Source: Providencia huaxiensis (GTDB lineage Bacteria; Pseudomonadota; Gammaproteobacteria; Enterobacterales; Enterobacteriaceae). From it: a DNA stretch of 64,000 nt. The position numbers were made by a program, and so were the translations under genes. Location of the stretch: contig NZ_CP031123.2 of NCBI RefSeq assembly GCF_002843235.3, positions 4,509,617-4,573,616 on the forward strand, read 5' to 3'. This document shows, in pieces, positions 27,175 to 35,897 of the stretch; within the stretch, counting starts at the first letter, position 1; each line of letters begins with the position of its first letter. Below the pieces are notes generated by a model, which was given only the letters and a program-made list of their open reading frames with translations, did not search any database and was not told the DNA's origin.

Positions 27175-28011
27175 ATGGTTAGTCATTCCCAGCGCGAAAC
27201 GGTGAAAGAGTCTTATAAGCAGTCTCTTAAAACTCTTTTACCTTATGGTATGTTAGCAACAAAAAAATGGCTTGCAGAGCAGGGCTTGAGTGCTCATGCG
27301 TTGGATAACGCTGTCAAAACCGATACGTTATTGCCGCTAGCTATAGGTGTTTACAGCCAGTATTCTCGAACAGTCACTTGGGAAGGCGTAGTCGCTTCTA
27401 TGCAGCGTATGATGAATAAAAGTGCAGATGAACAACTTCCGCCTGTCGTGGTCGGTGGGTTGTCAGCGCTTTCCATATCTGGTTTGTCGCAATATTTGTC
27501 ATTAGGAAGTACACCTCATATTCATTTATATGCAACGGGAAAACTGCCTTCCTGGCTTGAGAGACTGTCATTGCCAATTAAGTTCGAAGGACATAGTACA
27601 AGTAAACTTTGGCCTGAGAGCTTATTCAAAGATAGAGCATTCGTTAAAGAGCATGAATGGGGAGAGCAATTACCACCTGTATATTTTTCATGTCCTGAAA
27701 AAGCCATATTGGAAGTGTTGGTGGATTTGCCTGAAAGTGTGTCATTTGAACATGCCGATGAGCTAATGCAGGGGTTGGTGAATTTATCTCCAAGAAAACT
27801 AGATTCGCTCTTAAAAGCGTGTAAAAGCGTAAAGGTCAAACGATTGTTCTTTTGGCTTGCAAAACGCCAAGCTTATCCTTGGTTTGATAAGTTAAATGTA
27901 GAAAATTACGATTTAGGCTCAGGTAAGCGTGTTGTTGCTAAAGGTGGAAAATTGGATACAGAGTATCTAATAACAGTACCTCAGCATATGGTGTTGGCAA
28001 GTAAAGGATAA
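27175..28011 (+). CDS. mosA: MosA/AbiEi-type antitoxin
   Basis: This 278-residue protein has an N-terminal winged-helix-like region (MLATKKWLAEQGLSAHALDN then TLLPLAIGVYSQYSRTVTWE), the layout of AbiEi antitoxins and MosA of SXT. It is followed by a mixed C-terminal domain thought to neutralise the toxin and contribute to repression. It lies 8 bases before a nucleotidyltransferase toxin gene in the usual antitoxin-first order. Two related palindromes upstream fit autoregulation. In SXT the MosAT pair stabilises the element after excision; here it would do the same or act as abortive-infection defence. The symbol rests on remembered similarity and could be AbiEi-like rather than true MosA. Confidence 0.7.
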   Translation: MVSHSQRETVKESYKQSLKTLLPYGMLATKKWLAEQGLSAHALDNAVKTDTLLPLAIGVYSQYSRTVTWEGVVASMQRMMNKSADEQLPPVVVGGLSALSISGLSQYLSLGSTPHIHLYATGKLPSWLERLSLPIKFEGHSTSKLWPESLFKDRAFVKEHEWGEQLPPVYFSCPEKAILEVLVDLPESVSFEHADELMQGLVNLSPRKLDSLLKACKSVKVKRLFFWLAKRQAYPWFDKLNVENYDLGSGKRVVAKGGKLDTEYLITVPQHMVLASKG

Positions 28012-28019
28012 GTTCAGCG

Positions 28020-28934
28020 ATGGATAGAAACAGTATTTATTACAAGCAAGTACAGCTTTTGATACAGGTATTGCCTTTCGTTGCCAAACAGAAATGCTTT
28101 GCGCTCAAAGGTGGTACAGCAATCAATTTATTTGTCAGAGACTTTCCTCGTTTATCGGTCGATATTGATTTGGTGTATCTGCCAATGAAGAGCCGTGATG
28201 ATGCCTTGCAGGAAATCTGTGATGCACTTGATGCTATTAGCGTGGATTTAAAAATAACATTTAAAGATGTCGAGCTAACGGAAGCTTATCGGTCAAAACG
28301 CGATGCTCTAAGGTTGATCATTGCTCGCAACGGTGTGCAGATCAAAGTCGAGTTATCACCTGTATTGCGCGGTACTGTTTATGAACCAAAGCTGATGGAA
28401 GTTTGCGCAGTCGTAGAAGACGAATTTGGTTATGTTGAAATACCTGTTGTTGACTTAGCTGATCTTTATGCTGGAAAGATATGTGCAGCATTGGATAGAC
28501 AGCATCCAAGAGACTTATTTGATGTGAAGTTGCTTTTGGAGAATGAAGGGCTAACGGATGAAATTCGTAAAGCATTACTCGTTTATTTATCAAGCCATAA
28601 TCGGCCAATGGCAGAATTGCTCAGTCCGCAATTTAAGGATATTACTGCCACCTATGAAGGTGAGTTTACTAACATGGCCGAGACGGATGTCCCGTTGGTG
28701 GAACTGGAAACCGTAAGGGGACGCCTAGTAGACCTCATTCACCAAGGACTGACCGATGTTGAAAAGGCTTTTTTGCTATCCTTTAAAAATCGAGAACCTG
28801 ACTGGTCTTTACTCGGCCTGAATGGAGTCTGTGAGCTTCCTGCCATCAAATGGAAACAAATCAATTTAGCAAAAATGCCGAATGACAAACATACACAAGC
28901 CTTAGAAAAGCTGAAAGATGTTCTCAGTATGTGA
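28020..28934 (+). CDS. mosT: MosT/AbiEii-type nucleotidyltransferase toxin
   Basis: This 304-residue protein has the AbiEii/COG2253 nucleotidyltransferase core: FALKGGTAINL (G31-G32-T33) followed by SVDIDLVY with the catalytic D48-x-D50. A third acidic motif is IKVELSP, and the Lys/Asp-rich DLYAGKICAALDRQHPRDLF motif follows. AbiEii toxins transfer nucleotides to cellular RNA targets and stop growth. It is the second gene of the bicistronic toxin-antitoxin unit. All catalytic residues appear intact, so the toxin is probably functional. Confidence 0.8.
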   Translation: MDRNSIYYKQVQLLIQVLPFVAKQKCFALKGGTAINLFVRDFPRLSVDIDLVYLPMKSRDDALQEICDALDAISVDLKITFKDVELTEAYRSKRDALRLIIARNGVQIKVELSPVLRGTVYEPKLMEVCAVVEDEFGYVEIPVVDLADLYAGKICAALDRQHPRDLFDVKLLLENEGLTDEIRKALLVYLSSHNRPMAELLSPQFKDITATYEGEFTNMAETDVPLVELETVRGRLVDLIHQGLTDVEKAFLLSFKNREPDWSLLGLNGVCELPAIKWKQINLAKMPNDKHTQALEKLKDVLSM

Positions 28935-29476
28935 TTTCTTAAAAATAGATGTTTATGCAGGGCTGATCTTCTGAACAAATCATGCACCTTTCTGACCATT
29001 AACAAGTGGTAAATCAGACGATGAAAAGTCAGATTTATTCAACCAAAACTAGATGTTTTGCTGCTTTGAGTTGTTGGCTCGTCACATTGGTATCATACAG
29101 CAGCTGATCAGCCAGATTTGCTCTGGTAAATCGACTAGATCTCGTTACACCATGCAATACCGAACAACGGCAATTGCAGCATTATTGGCGTAGTACGACA
29201 AGCTATCATCGATTTTTGGTAGCGAAGGAATTTGTGGTTTAGAGACAGTTGTTTATGGGCTGAAGAAGCAACGATTACAAACAGCTACAACTGAGTATTG
29301 GCGCACACTGAGAGTAAATGGTAACAGATTGGATAGCCTTTGATTGTTAATACCCCCAAGATCTGCGAAAATAACCGCCAATTTTGATTAACAAGACGGA
29401 TTTGCGACGCCAAGAGCCACATTGAGCCTCTTCGAATGCTTATACAAATCTGTATATAAACGAAAAGAACGGTTAA
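28935..29476. other. Gene-free stretch with ICE-derived remnants
   Basis: This region has no intact gene. At 28963-29023 it carries CTGATCTTCTGAACAAATCA and flanking bases that recur at 29911-29978 just upstream of xis, so it looks like a second copy of the xis leader. Further on is broken sequence with stops in all frames. The last ~70 bases presumably hold the promoter of the prfC 5' fragment. Confidence 0.5.
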
Positions 29477-29569
29477 ATGACAGATCAGAACTTTCTCCAT
29501 GAAGTTAGCACACGCAGAACGTTTGCTATCATATCTCACCCTGATGCCGCCCAGCCTTTCAACGCTTAA
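29477..29569 (+). pseudogene. prfC: prfC 5' fragment at the ICE junction
   Basis: From the ATG at 29477 the reading frame ends in RRTFAIISHPDA, the N-terminal region of peptide-chain release factor 3 just before its GKTT P-loop. Similarity stops at base ~29549, after GATGCCG, and a TAA follows at 29567. SXT/R391 ICEs integrate in exactly this part of prfC and exchange its 5' end. The fragment is either the host prfC start left at attL or the replacement start carried by an ICE right end. The rest of prfC is not in the window. Confidence 0.75.
29531..29552. other. Putative ICE attachment core
   Basis: The bases around TCTCACCCTGATGCCG mark where prfC-like sequence ends and ICE-like sequence begins. 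Known SXT/R391 integration uses a 17-bp core here. Exact limits need the right-end junction, which lies outside the window. Confidence 0.5.
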
Positions 29570-29642
29570 AACCACCTTTCATTGCACACCACAATCACAT
29601 CTCTACGTACTGAATTTAAAGGCTTTTTGTCTTTTTCTCGTT

Positions 29643-29760
29643 TCTTTGCTTTTCAATGATGTTCAAGCGTAACCTCGGAAAATGTGTACAAACTTGAGTA
29701 CAAATCGCCATATTTACCGTTTTTAGCCAAATTCCATGACACAAACCTAGCTGTAGGCCT
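29643..29760. repeat. ICE left-end-like segment, copy B
   Basis: This is the direct repeat partner of the segment at 26708-26860 (shared TTTGCTTTTCAATGATGTTC and the following ~75 bases). It lies between the prfC/ICE junction and xis, the expected position of the element's left end and integrase arm sites. Confidence 0.6.
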
Positions 29761-30007
29761 TGTTCCTACTGGGTTTTAGCCAAAACTTGCCTATATTTTT
29801 TATGCCAAAAATCGAGAAATGATGGTAAGACGTTCGCGATTATCTCTAATTGTTTGCCGGTTGAGTTGGTTACCGGTTGCTTTCTTGCTGTCCTAAAAGT
29901 TCATTTGTATGGGCCTGATCTTCTGAACAAATCATGCATCTTTCTGACCATCAACAAGTGATGAATCAGGCGATGATAGCTTTACATTGATTTTCAGGAG
30001 AATGCAG

Positions 30008-30196
30008 ATGACAGCAGTAGCGCACCAAGTAACCCCTTTTCTAACGTCTTACGAAGTTATGGCTCGTTACCACATTAGCTATACGACGCTCTGGCGAAGA
30101 ATAAAAGATGGCAGCTTGCCGCAACCTCGTATCAACCGAAATACACGAAACAAGCTGTGGCACATTGAAGACTTGGAGGAGTATGAGAAGAATTAG
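30008..30196 (+). CDS. xis: Excisionase Xis (recombination directionality factor)
   Basis: The 62-residue protein starts at ATG 30008, with AGGAG 7 bases upstream; an ATG at 30002 is in frame but too close to that site. The sequence VMARYHISYTTLWRRIKDGS, followed by a positively charged linker and LWHIEDLEEYEKN, is an AlpA/MerR-like winged helix typical of excisionases. Its place near the left ICE end, with int further in, matches SXT/R391 elements. It would steer the integrase towards excision. A foreign ~2-kb gene separates it from int. Confidence 0.75.
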   Translation: MTAVAHQVTPFLTSYEVMARYHISYTTLWRRIKDGSLPQPRINRNTRNKLWHIEDLEEYEKN

Positions 30197-30341
30197 GAAT
30201 AGATAGCGTAGCTTAGTTTTTCTGTTGGAGCTTGGACTAACGCTTTGAAACGCCGGCTTGTGCCAACAATATAGTTAATATGTACACCAACTTAGGCTAA
30301 GATAGCAGCATGGATTTTTTATTGATTGGATGGATAGGTAA

Positions 30342-32360
30342 GTGACGACTCCTCAAGAACGGACAACAGGTATTACAAATGCGTCGATAAAAAAACGTTT
30401 CGGCTCAATTCCCGCTTGGAAGATGTTGAGTGAATATATCTGGAACGGTTTGGATGCTGGTGCATCAGATATTGATGTCATTATTAACACCTGTGATCTC
30501 GGCGGGGTGGAGTCAATAGAGATCCATGATAATGGTGAAGGAATTGACTTTCATAACCTAGACCGAAATTTTGATAATTGGGATGACTCATCCAAAAAAC
30601 AGGTTACCCAAAAAGGCAGTCAAGGCAGAGGGCGGTATTCATTTCATAAATATGCTGCAACAGCAACCTGGCTTACGAGAAGACAATCTGAGAATGCACG
30701 TATTACCATAGACTCGTCTCGTATTAAAACGTACAAAGTTGAGTTGATCGACGATAAAGAACAGCATAGTAGTATTCTTTCAAATGGAAGTGGGACATCA
30801 GTATTTCTTACGGGCATTACGAGTGAAAAATCTCAAAAAATCCCTAATATTGAAAATATCATGGAGGAGCTTTCAAATGAATTTGGTTGGAAGCTAATAG
30901 TTTTTTCTAACCTTAAAATATCAGTTAATAGAGTCCGAGTGACGCCTCCCCAACATAGGTTGTTTCAAGAGCTTATAGATGTTGATGGAAATATATTTAG
31001 TTCAAGTATCATTCAGTGGATAAAAAAACCATCTGGTGAAAAGTCATACAATTATTTTAGAGATTCAAAAGAACATCAGAAGTATAGAAATCTGACTGGT
31101 TTTAACTACAAAAACAATTTTTTCATAAGTGGATATATACAATCTGAGTGGTTCGATAATTTTCAAGATACCTCATCTCCAAATGCTGATCTCTTCATTA
31201 GTGAAAAGAGTGATGGGAATAAAGTTTTAGCTATGCTGCTAAAAGAACTGCGCAACAAAACAGCCGAGATTTATCAGGGGTTCCTTAGAGAAAGAGCTGT
31301 TCAGCTTGTCGATTCTTTCGAAGAAAAAGGATATTTTCCTGTTTACAATTGGGAGTCTGACGAAGATCGTTCCTTTAGAATTGCACATACGAAGAAATTA
31401 GTAACTAGTATCTGCGTTGCTGATCCAGCAGCTTTTAATGGGCTAAAGGCTAAGCAAACAAAAATTATAATCGGTTTGCTTGATAGGCTATCTACATCAA
31501 GTGAAAATGATAGTTTGATAGATATATTGGAAGGCGTTTTAGACTTAAATAAGGAGCAAATGGATGAATTTGCATCTCAAATAAGTAAATCTAAACTTGA
31601 TTATATAATTAGCACGATTGGACACATTCATAAGCGAGATCTAGTCGTACAGAAAATGAAGTACCTTTTTAAAGAGCACGCTAAAGAAGTTCTAGAAACA
31701 CCAGACTTACAAGGTATTATTGAGGCTAATACATGGTTGTTTGGCCCTCAGTACACAACTATAGGTGCCGAAGAGGATGACTTTTCTAATACAGCTAGAA
31801 ATCTTCGGAATTCAGATATTGAAATATTGGATGGGGACGATATCAGTACCAGTGATCTTATTGAAGGCGCTACCATAGAGGGGGCAAAAGGCCAAGTAGA
31901 TTTGTTTCTTGCACGCAAAATGGTCACAATTGATCATTCTACACAAGAAGAATTTATTAAATGTACGATCATTGAAATAAAAAGACCAAGTGTAGCATTG
32001 AATAAGAAACATTTAGCTCAAGCTGAACGTTATGCTGAGGTACTTGATAAGCATCCTGCCTTTAATGATGAGAGAATGAGATTTGATGTTGTTCTTGTTG
32101 GAACTAAAATCTCCCAGAATGATACTCAAATTACAAGGCGGTTGAAAGACCTTGCTGGTAAGGGCGGCGCGGGCCTTGTTTCCGGGGCGGATGAAAGAAT
32201 TCGAGTATACGTTAAAAGTTGGTCTACAATTTTTAATGATTTCGAGGTGACTCATAGTGCTTTATTACAAAAGCTAAAAATAAAGAGAAGCGAGCTAGAG
32301 TATAAATCTAAGCAAACCCTTGTGGATGAATTGCAAATACCTCTCTCTGAGGCGTCGTGA
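30342..32360 (+). CDS. GHKL ATPase fused to a PD-(D/E)XK-like nuclease domain, candidate defence protein
   Basis: The product is ~672 residues from GTG 30342. Residues ~28-160 carry all GHKL (Hsp90/MutL-type) ATP-binding motifs: SEYIWNGLDAGAS (N box), DNGEGID (G1), GSQGRGRYSFHKY (G2) and GSGTSVFLTG (G3). Residues ~505-600 carry GQVDLFLARK, then CTIIEIKRPS and HLAQAERY: the D...ExK...Q pattern of a PD-(D/E)XK nuclease, similar to the Shedu/DUF4263 domain. The middle is helical and unassigned. It is inserted between xis and int of the ICE and is AT-rich like a recent acquisition. A nucleic-acid-cutting antiphage role is inferred; no experimentally named system is claimed. Confidence 0.75.
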   Translation: MTTPQERTTGITNASIKKRFGSIPAWKMLSEYIWNGLDAGASDIDVIINTCDLGGVESIEIHDNGEGIDFHNLDRNFDNWDDSSKKQVTQKGSQGRGRYSFHKYAATATWLTRRQSENARITIDSSRIKTYKVELIDDKEQHSSILSNGSGTSVFLTGITSEKSQKIPNIENIMEELSNEFGWKLIVFSNLKISVNRVRVTPPQHRLFQELIDVDGNIFSSSIIQWIKKPSGEKSYNYFRDSKEHQKYRNLTGFNYKNNFFISGYIQSEWFDNFQDTSSPNADLFISEKSDGNKVLAMLLKELRNKTAEIYQGFLRERAVQLVDSFEEKGYFPVYNWESDEDRSFRIAHTKKLVTSICVADPAAFNGLKAKQTKIIIGLLDRLSTSSENDSLIDILEGVLDLNKEQMDEFASQISKSKLDYIISTIGHIHKRDLVVQKMKYLFKEHAKEVLETPDLQGIIEANTWLFGPQYTTIGAEEDDFSNTARNLRNSDIEILDGDDISTSDLIEGATIEGAKGQVDLFLARKMVTIDHSTQEEFIKCTIIEIKRPSVALNKKHLAQAERYAEVLDKHPAFNDERMRFDVVLVGTKISQNDTQITRRLKDLAGKGGAGLVSGADERIRVYVKSWSTIFNDFEVTHSALLQKLKIKRSELEYKSKQTLVDELQIPLSEAS

Positions 32361-32489
32361 GACTTATAATAATTATTCGATAAGTTGTTTTTTTGTAACT
32401 GGAAAAACAACTAATCTAAACCGAGCCAAATGCACTACTTGACTCGGTCATTTGTACTAGCTCAGTCTCTTCCTTAATTCAGCTACCCC

Positions 32490-33731
32490 TTATTGTCCGA
32501 AACGCCAGTTGAATGGAAAGCCTGTCGGCTCGATGATGGTTTCTAGTTGTTGATACCAAACGTCGTAAGCATGACGCATTTCGTCCAGGTACTGATATTG
32601 GTTGTAGATAGCATCCAGCCCTTTTTTGCTGTGGCCAATCATCAACTCGGCAACTTCTTGCGTCGTGATGGCAGACATTCGCGTTCGCATCGTTCTGCGA
32701 AGATCATGCATAGACCAGTGTTCCATCTCAATACCAAGCGATCTGCGAGCCCAGATTTTCACATTGTTAGGAATAGTGGTATCAAAGCCATTTGTGGCAA
32801 GCTCTTCTTGTCCGTTCGCGGGAAACAAGTAAGTTGATTTGCTCATCTGCATCGCCAGTTCAATCAGCTCAATAGCTGGCTTAATCAATGGCCGCATGAT
32901 CGGCGCTCCAATTTTCTCACCTTGTTTGCGGATCTCTATGGGCACTGTCCACATTGCAGATTGCAAGTCAAAGTGATGCTTTTCAGCTTGAATGAGTTCG
33001 CCCTTGCGCCCTCCCAATAAGAGAAGCAGTTTTATGTAGATGCGATTCTTCTCAGTGATTTTTGACTCATGCAAATAGCGCCAAAGTATCCTGATCTCGT
33101 TGTCATTTAGCACCCGAGTTCGTTTTCCTTTTTTACCGCCAACCTTTTTTGCTGTGATCCCAGCGGCAGCGTTAATTTCCAAAATTTGTTCATCAATCAG
33201 CCAGTCATAGAACTTATGCAGTACAGACACTAGGCGCTCTGTGTTTGACGGAGACGATTCCGAAACCTCACGAAGACAGTTTCGCAAGGACAATTCAGTG
33301 ATGTCAGTTAATGGATACTTGCCAAGTCGGGGCAGCAAATATATTTCACTGCTGCGTTTTTGGTAGTGCCACGTTTTCTCCTTTAGCCCTTGCTTACCGG
33401 CAGAGTCTATCCAGTCTCGAAAAATCGATTCGAAGCTTTGATTAGCAGAATACTTAGCCCGTTCCTGCTGTAGGTAAAGCTTGGGGTTTCGGCCTTGATC
33501 AAGTACTGCCCTTAACCTATCCAGCTCATTCCTGGCTTCAGCCAGCTTCATAAGGGGGTAAGTACCTATGTCTACCCGCTGTTGCTTGCCATCGAACCGA
33601 TAACGAAACTGAAAAACAATTTTGCCCTTGGGCGATACCCGAGCACTTAGCCCATCTCGGTCGGCTTTTACTACGGTTTCTTTTGCTTCTTTATTTAACC
33701 TGGCATCGAGCCAGCTAACTGATAACGCCAT
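32490..33731 (-). CDS. int: SXT/R391-family tyrosine integrase
   Basis: This 413-residue protein has an N-terminal DUF4102-type arm-binding domain (LNKEAKETVVKADRDGLSAR...IGTYPLMKLAEAR), a core-binding domain, and a catalytic domain with R (LLLLGGRKGEL), H-x-x-R (MHDLRRTMRTRM), H (LMIGHSKKG) and the nucleophile in DAIYNQYQY. The length equals that remembered for SXT Int. It integrates and excises the element at prfC, with Xis. It starts two bases after the end of the preceding small gene, so it is expressed from the partition operon. Confidence 0.88.
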   Translation of the reverse strand: MALSVSWLDARLNKEAKETVVKADRDGLSARVSPKGKIVFQFRYRFDGKQQRVDIGTYPLMKLAEARNELDRLRAVLDQGRNPKLYLQQERAKYSANQSFESIFRDWIDSAGKQGLKEKTWHYQKRSSEIYLLPRLGKYPLTDITELSLRNCLREVSESSPSNTERLVSVLHKFYDWLIDEQILEINAAAGITAKKVGGKKGKRTRVLNDNEIRILWRYLHESKITEKNRIYIKLLLLLGGRKGELIQAEKHHFDLQSAMWTVPIEIRKQGEKIGAPIMRPLIKPAIELIELAMQMSKSTYLFPANGQEELATNGFDTTIPNNVKIWARRSLGIEMEHWSMHDLRRTMRTRMSAITTQEVAELMIGHSKKGLDAIYNQYQYLDEMRHAYDVWYQQLETIIEPTGFPFNWRFGQ

Positions 33732-33732
33732 G

Positions 33733-34008
33733 TTATAAGCCCAGCCCTAGTTTTGATTTTAATGATTGTTTACGTGTTTCTGCTTTGGGTTCTGGCGCTG
33801 TACTCATAGAAGTAACTTCACCATCTGGTGCAAGGCCATCCACCGGTACAGATGTCGTGGATAGATTGGGTTGGCTCATTTGAATTAACCCAAAGGTTGC
33901 CAGCATCCGCAGACGCTCAGCGCGTTCCCGTGGTGGCGTCTTTTCCAATTCTTTGAGTAGTTCTGGGTGGCTCCCTGGGGGAATGTTGACGACAACTCTC
34001 ATGATCAT
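33733..34008 (-). CDS. Small partition-operon protein (SrpR-like)
   Basis: This 91-residue protein starts at ATG 34008, overlapping the stop of the upstream ParM-like gene (ATGA); ATG 34002 is an alternative. RVVVNIPPGSHPELLKELEKT at the N-terminus suggests a ribbon-helix-helix-type DNA-binding domain, as in ParR proteins; the C-terminus is a low-complexity basic tail. With the ParM-like gene it forms a segregation module that in SXT/R391 ICEs (srpMRC) stabilises the replicating circular form. The identity with SrpR is from position and memory, so no symbol is given. Confidence 0.6.
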   Translation of the reverse strand: MIMRVVVNIPPGSHPELLKELEKTPPRERAERLRMLATFGLIQMSQPNLSTTSVPVDGLAPDGEVTSMSTAPEPKAETRKQSLKSKLGLGL

Positions 34009-34979
34009 GCCCCATAAAACCAGAAGCCTCGGACGTTCGCCAAAACAGACTGCTCAGGCACGATGATCTTGCTTCGTGAAAAAATCTCCTTGGCCGCTTC
34101 CTTATAAGCCAAGGCTCCACCTCCGGCGATCAATACCAAGTCCGCATTAATGCTTTCGTCACGCATGGATTGACGCATGGCTGTAAGAGCAACAGGCGCT
34201 ACCTTTTTCATGGCAGCATTCAGATAAGGTGAAATATCGACTTTTTCTCCAAATAGCAGGACCTGTAAGTCGCCGGTTCTCATGGCTTTTTCAAGTCGAT
34301 CCATTCCGACTTTGGCACCATGATCTTCCGAAATCAGCTTATCGATGGTTTCCAGTAGCACGGACATTGCCTGAAGACTGGTTCCTGATGAGCTGTAGCG
34401 AATTTCTCCGGCCTCAAGGGCAACCCAATCAACAGAAAAGAAGCCGGGATCAATGACGACGACACGACCTTCTTCAATCAAGCCCAGATCACCACCCGTT
34501 TGAACCAGATCCATATAGGCACCGGCAGGCTGTGGTAGTACTTTGACGTCATGAACGGTGATGCTGCGCTTAGGCGTCACTTGATGGACACCTTTTAAAC
34601 GCTGCACAAGGTCAGACTTACGTTGTGGTTCATGAAACTGGGAAACCGGTAATCCAGTGACAACCAAATCGATGGATTCTGTTTCAGCCATTAACAAGGC
34701 GGCATGAAAAAGTGCCTTATAGGTTTTTGTGGTGGGATATTCCGGGTGAAGCTCTCGTTCCCAGCCTTGAAGGCGTCCAGCAGGAACACCAGCGGCCCAG
34801 CGCTCATTATCGACAGAGACATACAAACAAGTTTCATCATCGCCTCCACCGATACGCTCCGGCATACGATCCGCTGGACCGGCACCCGCAGGTAGAATAA
34901 TGGTTTTCGGTTCACTACCTGATTGGCCAATTGCCAGCTTCAGGTTTGAGTAACCGATATCTACGCCTAGTACAAACAT
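34005..34979 (-). CDS. srpM: ParM/StbA-like actin-type partition ATPase
   Basis: The ATG at 34979 has AGGAGAT at good spacing; in-frame sequence to 35000 is untranslated leader. The ~324-residue protein has an actin-like phosphate-1 motif (VLGVDIGYSNLKLAI), a phosphate-2 motif (RVVVIDPGFFSVDW) and an adenosine motif (ADLVLIAGGGALAY). That is the ParM/Alp7-type ATPase layout. Such filaments push DNA copies apart. The first gene of the operon srpM-srpR-int, it reads away from the oriT region. Confidence 0.75.
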   Translation of the reverse strand: MFVLGVDIGYSNLKLAIGQSGSEPKTIILPAGAGPADRMPERIGGGDDETCLYVSVDNERWAAGVPAGRLQGWERELHPEYPTTKTYKALFHAALLMAETESIDLVVTGLPVSQFHEPQRKSDLVQRLKGVHQVTPKRSITVHDVKVLPQPAGAYMDLVQTGGDLGLIEEGRVVVIDPGFFSVDWVALEAGEIRYSSSGTSLQAMSVLLETIDKLISEDHGAKVGMDRLEKAMRTGDLQVLLFGEKVDISPYLNAAMKKVAPVALTAMRQSMRDESINADLVLIAGGGALAYKEAAKEIFSRSKIIVPEQSVLANVRGFWFYGA

Positions 34980-35000
34980 ACTTATCTCCTGTGCACTCAA

Positions 35001-35443
35001 AGTGCTCTAACGGTTTTCAATCAACCGCGCTGTTCACGCTTGGGCATTTCCAAGTGCTCTGGCGGTTTACTCAAATGTCATTATCAGGATTCGGTGCACT
35101 GGCGGTGGGCAGAAAGGTGACAAATCCTTTCATCTATCTGCCTATTGCATTTTTGCAAAAGTATGAGAATAGGCTCTGTTTGGCGGCTGGTGACCTAGCC
35201 AAAAAAATTGAGACGCCAAACGTCGTTTGCATTCTGGCCTGAACTTGCCAAACGGTTTGTATCTTCATGGCGATACGTCTTTTTAGGTGTTTTTAAGTGA
35301 AATCAGCCTGTATCCCTTGTCGGGTATGGGATTGAGCGAGTCGATTTATATCGAGACGCCAAACAGTGATTGTGACGGCAGTTTTACGTTTGGCGTTTCG
35401 ATCCAAAAGCCAAACGGATAGTGGTTTTGGCTTTAGGGGTTAA
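35001..35443. other. Putative oriT region of the ICE
   Basis: This 440-base gene-free gap lies between the partition operon and mobI, where SXT/R391 oriT has been mapped. It is rich in repeats: GAGACGCCAAAC occurs at 35210-35221 and 35353-35364, its inverted form GTTTGGCGTTTCG lies at 35388-35400, and AAAGCCAAA (35406-35414) pairs with TTTGGCTTT (35426-35434). Such repeats are usual relaxase and accessory-protein sites. The nic position cannot be identified by eye. Confidence 0.6.
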
Positions 35444-35887
35444 TTGGATGGGGAAATTGGTTTGGTAGAAATCGTCAATGAACAATGGAAAGCAGATGTA
35501 TCAGATTTACTTCAGCAAGAAACGGACAGGCTAAAAGCGCTGGCACGAGCTGAAGTTGATGACTTTTGGGTTACCCATTACAAGGTTCGAGAGAATGAGC
35601 CCTTTAAAGACTGGGGTCTGCTTGGTGTCCGTATCAGAGACTTTAAGTATGGCTTTGGCATAGAGTGGTATATCAACAGTTTTCACGGTCAACGAGGCAA
35701 ACGCGTGGTCTTTAGCAAGGGGCTGCGTATCTCAAAGACGAAGCTGAGATACGCATTTTTAGACTGCCAAGGTTTGGCCAAAGAATGGGAGCTAGCGCTG
35801 GCCATGGAGAAAGAGGAATTCTTCAGTGATATTCGACGCCAGGTTGATAAGCTCAACATGCTGCGTCGCAGAGTGAATGCGTATTGA
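35444..35887 (+). CDS. mobI: Mobilization protein MobI
   Basis: This 147-residue protein starts at TTG 35444 after AGGGG; the exact start is uncertain. The length and position next to the repeat-rich gap match MobI (S003) of SXT, an oriT-associated factor needed for conjugative transfer. It is basic and helical (KTKLRYAFLDCQGLAKEW, RRQVDKLNMLRRRVNAY) with no known catalytic motif. It converges with rumB. Confidence 0.75.
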   Translation: MDGEIGLVEIVNEQWKADVSDLLQQETDRLKALARAEVDDFWVTHYKVRENEPFKDWGLLGVRIRDFKYGFGIEWYINSFHGQRGKRVVFSKGLRISKTKLRYAFLDCQGLAKEWELALAMEKEEFFSDIRRQVDKLNMLRRRVNAY

Positions 35888-35897
35888 GTCAACTGCG

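Noticed and set aside
27175..28934. Calling the toxin-antitoxin pair a proven phage-defence AbiE system
   Set aside because: Sequence alone cannot distinguish AbiE defence from MosAT-type ICE stabilisation; ICE context favours the latter.
29440..29476. LexA/SOS box in the leader of the prfC fragment (CTGTATATAAACGA)
   Set aside because: The right half lacks the ACAG needed for a LexA site.
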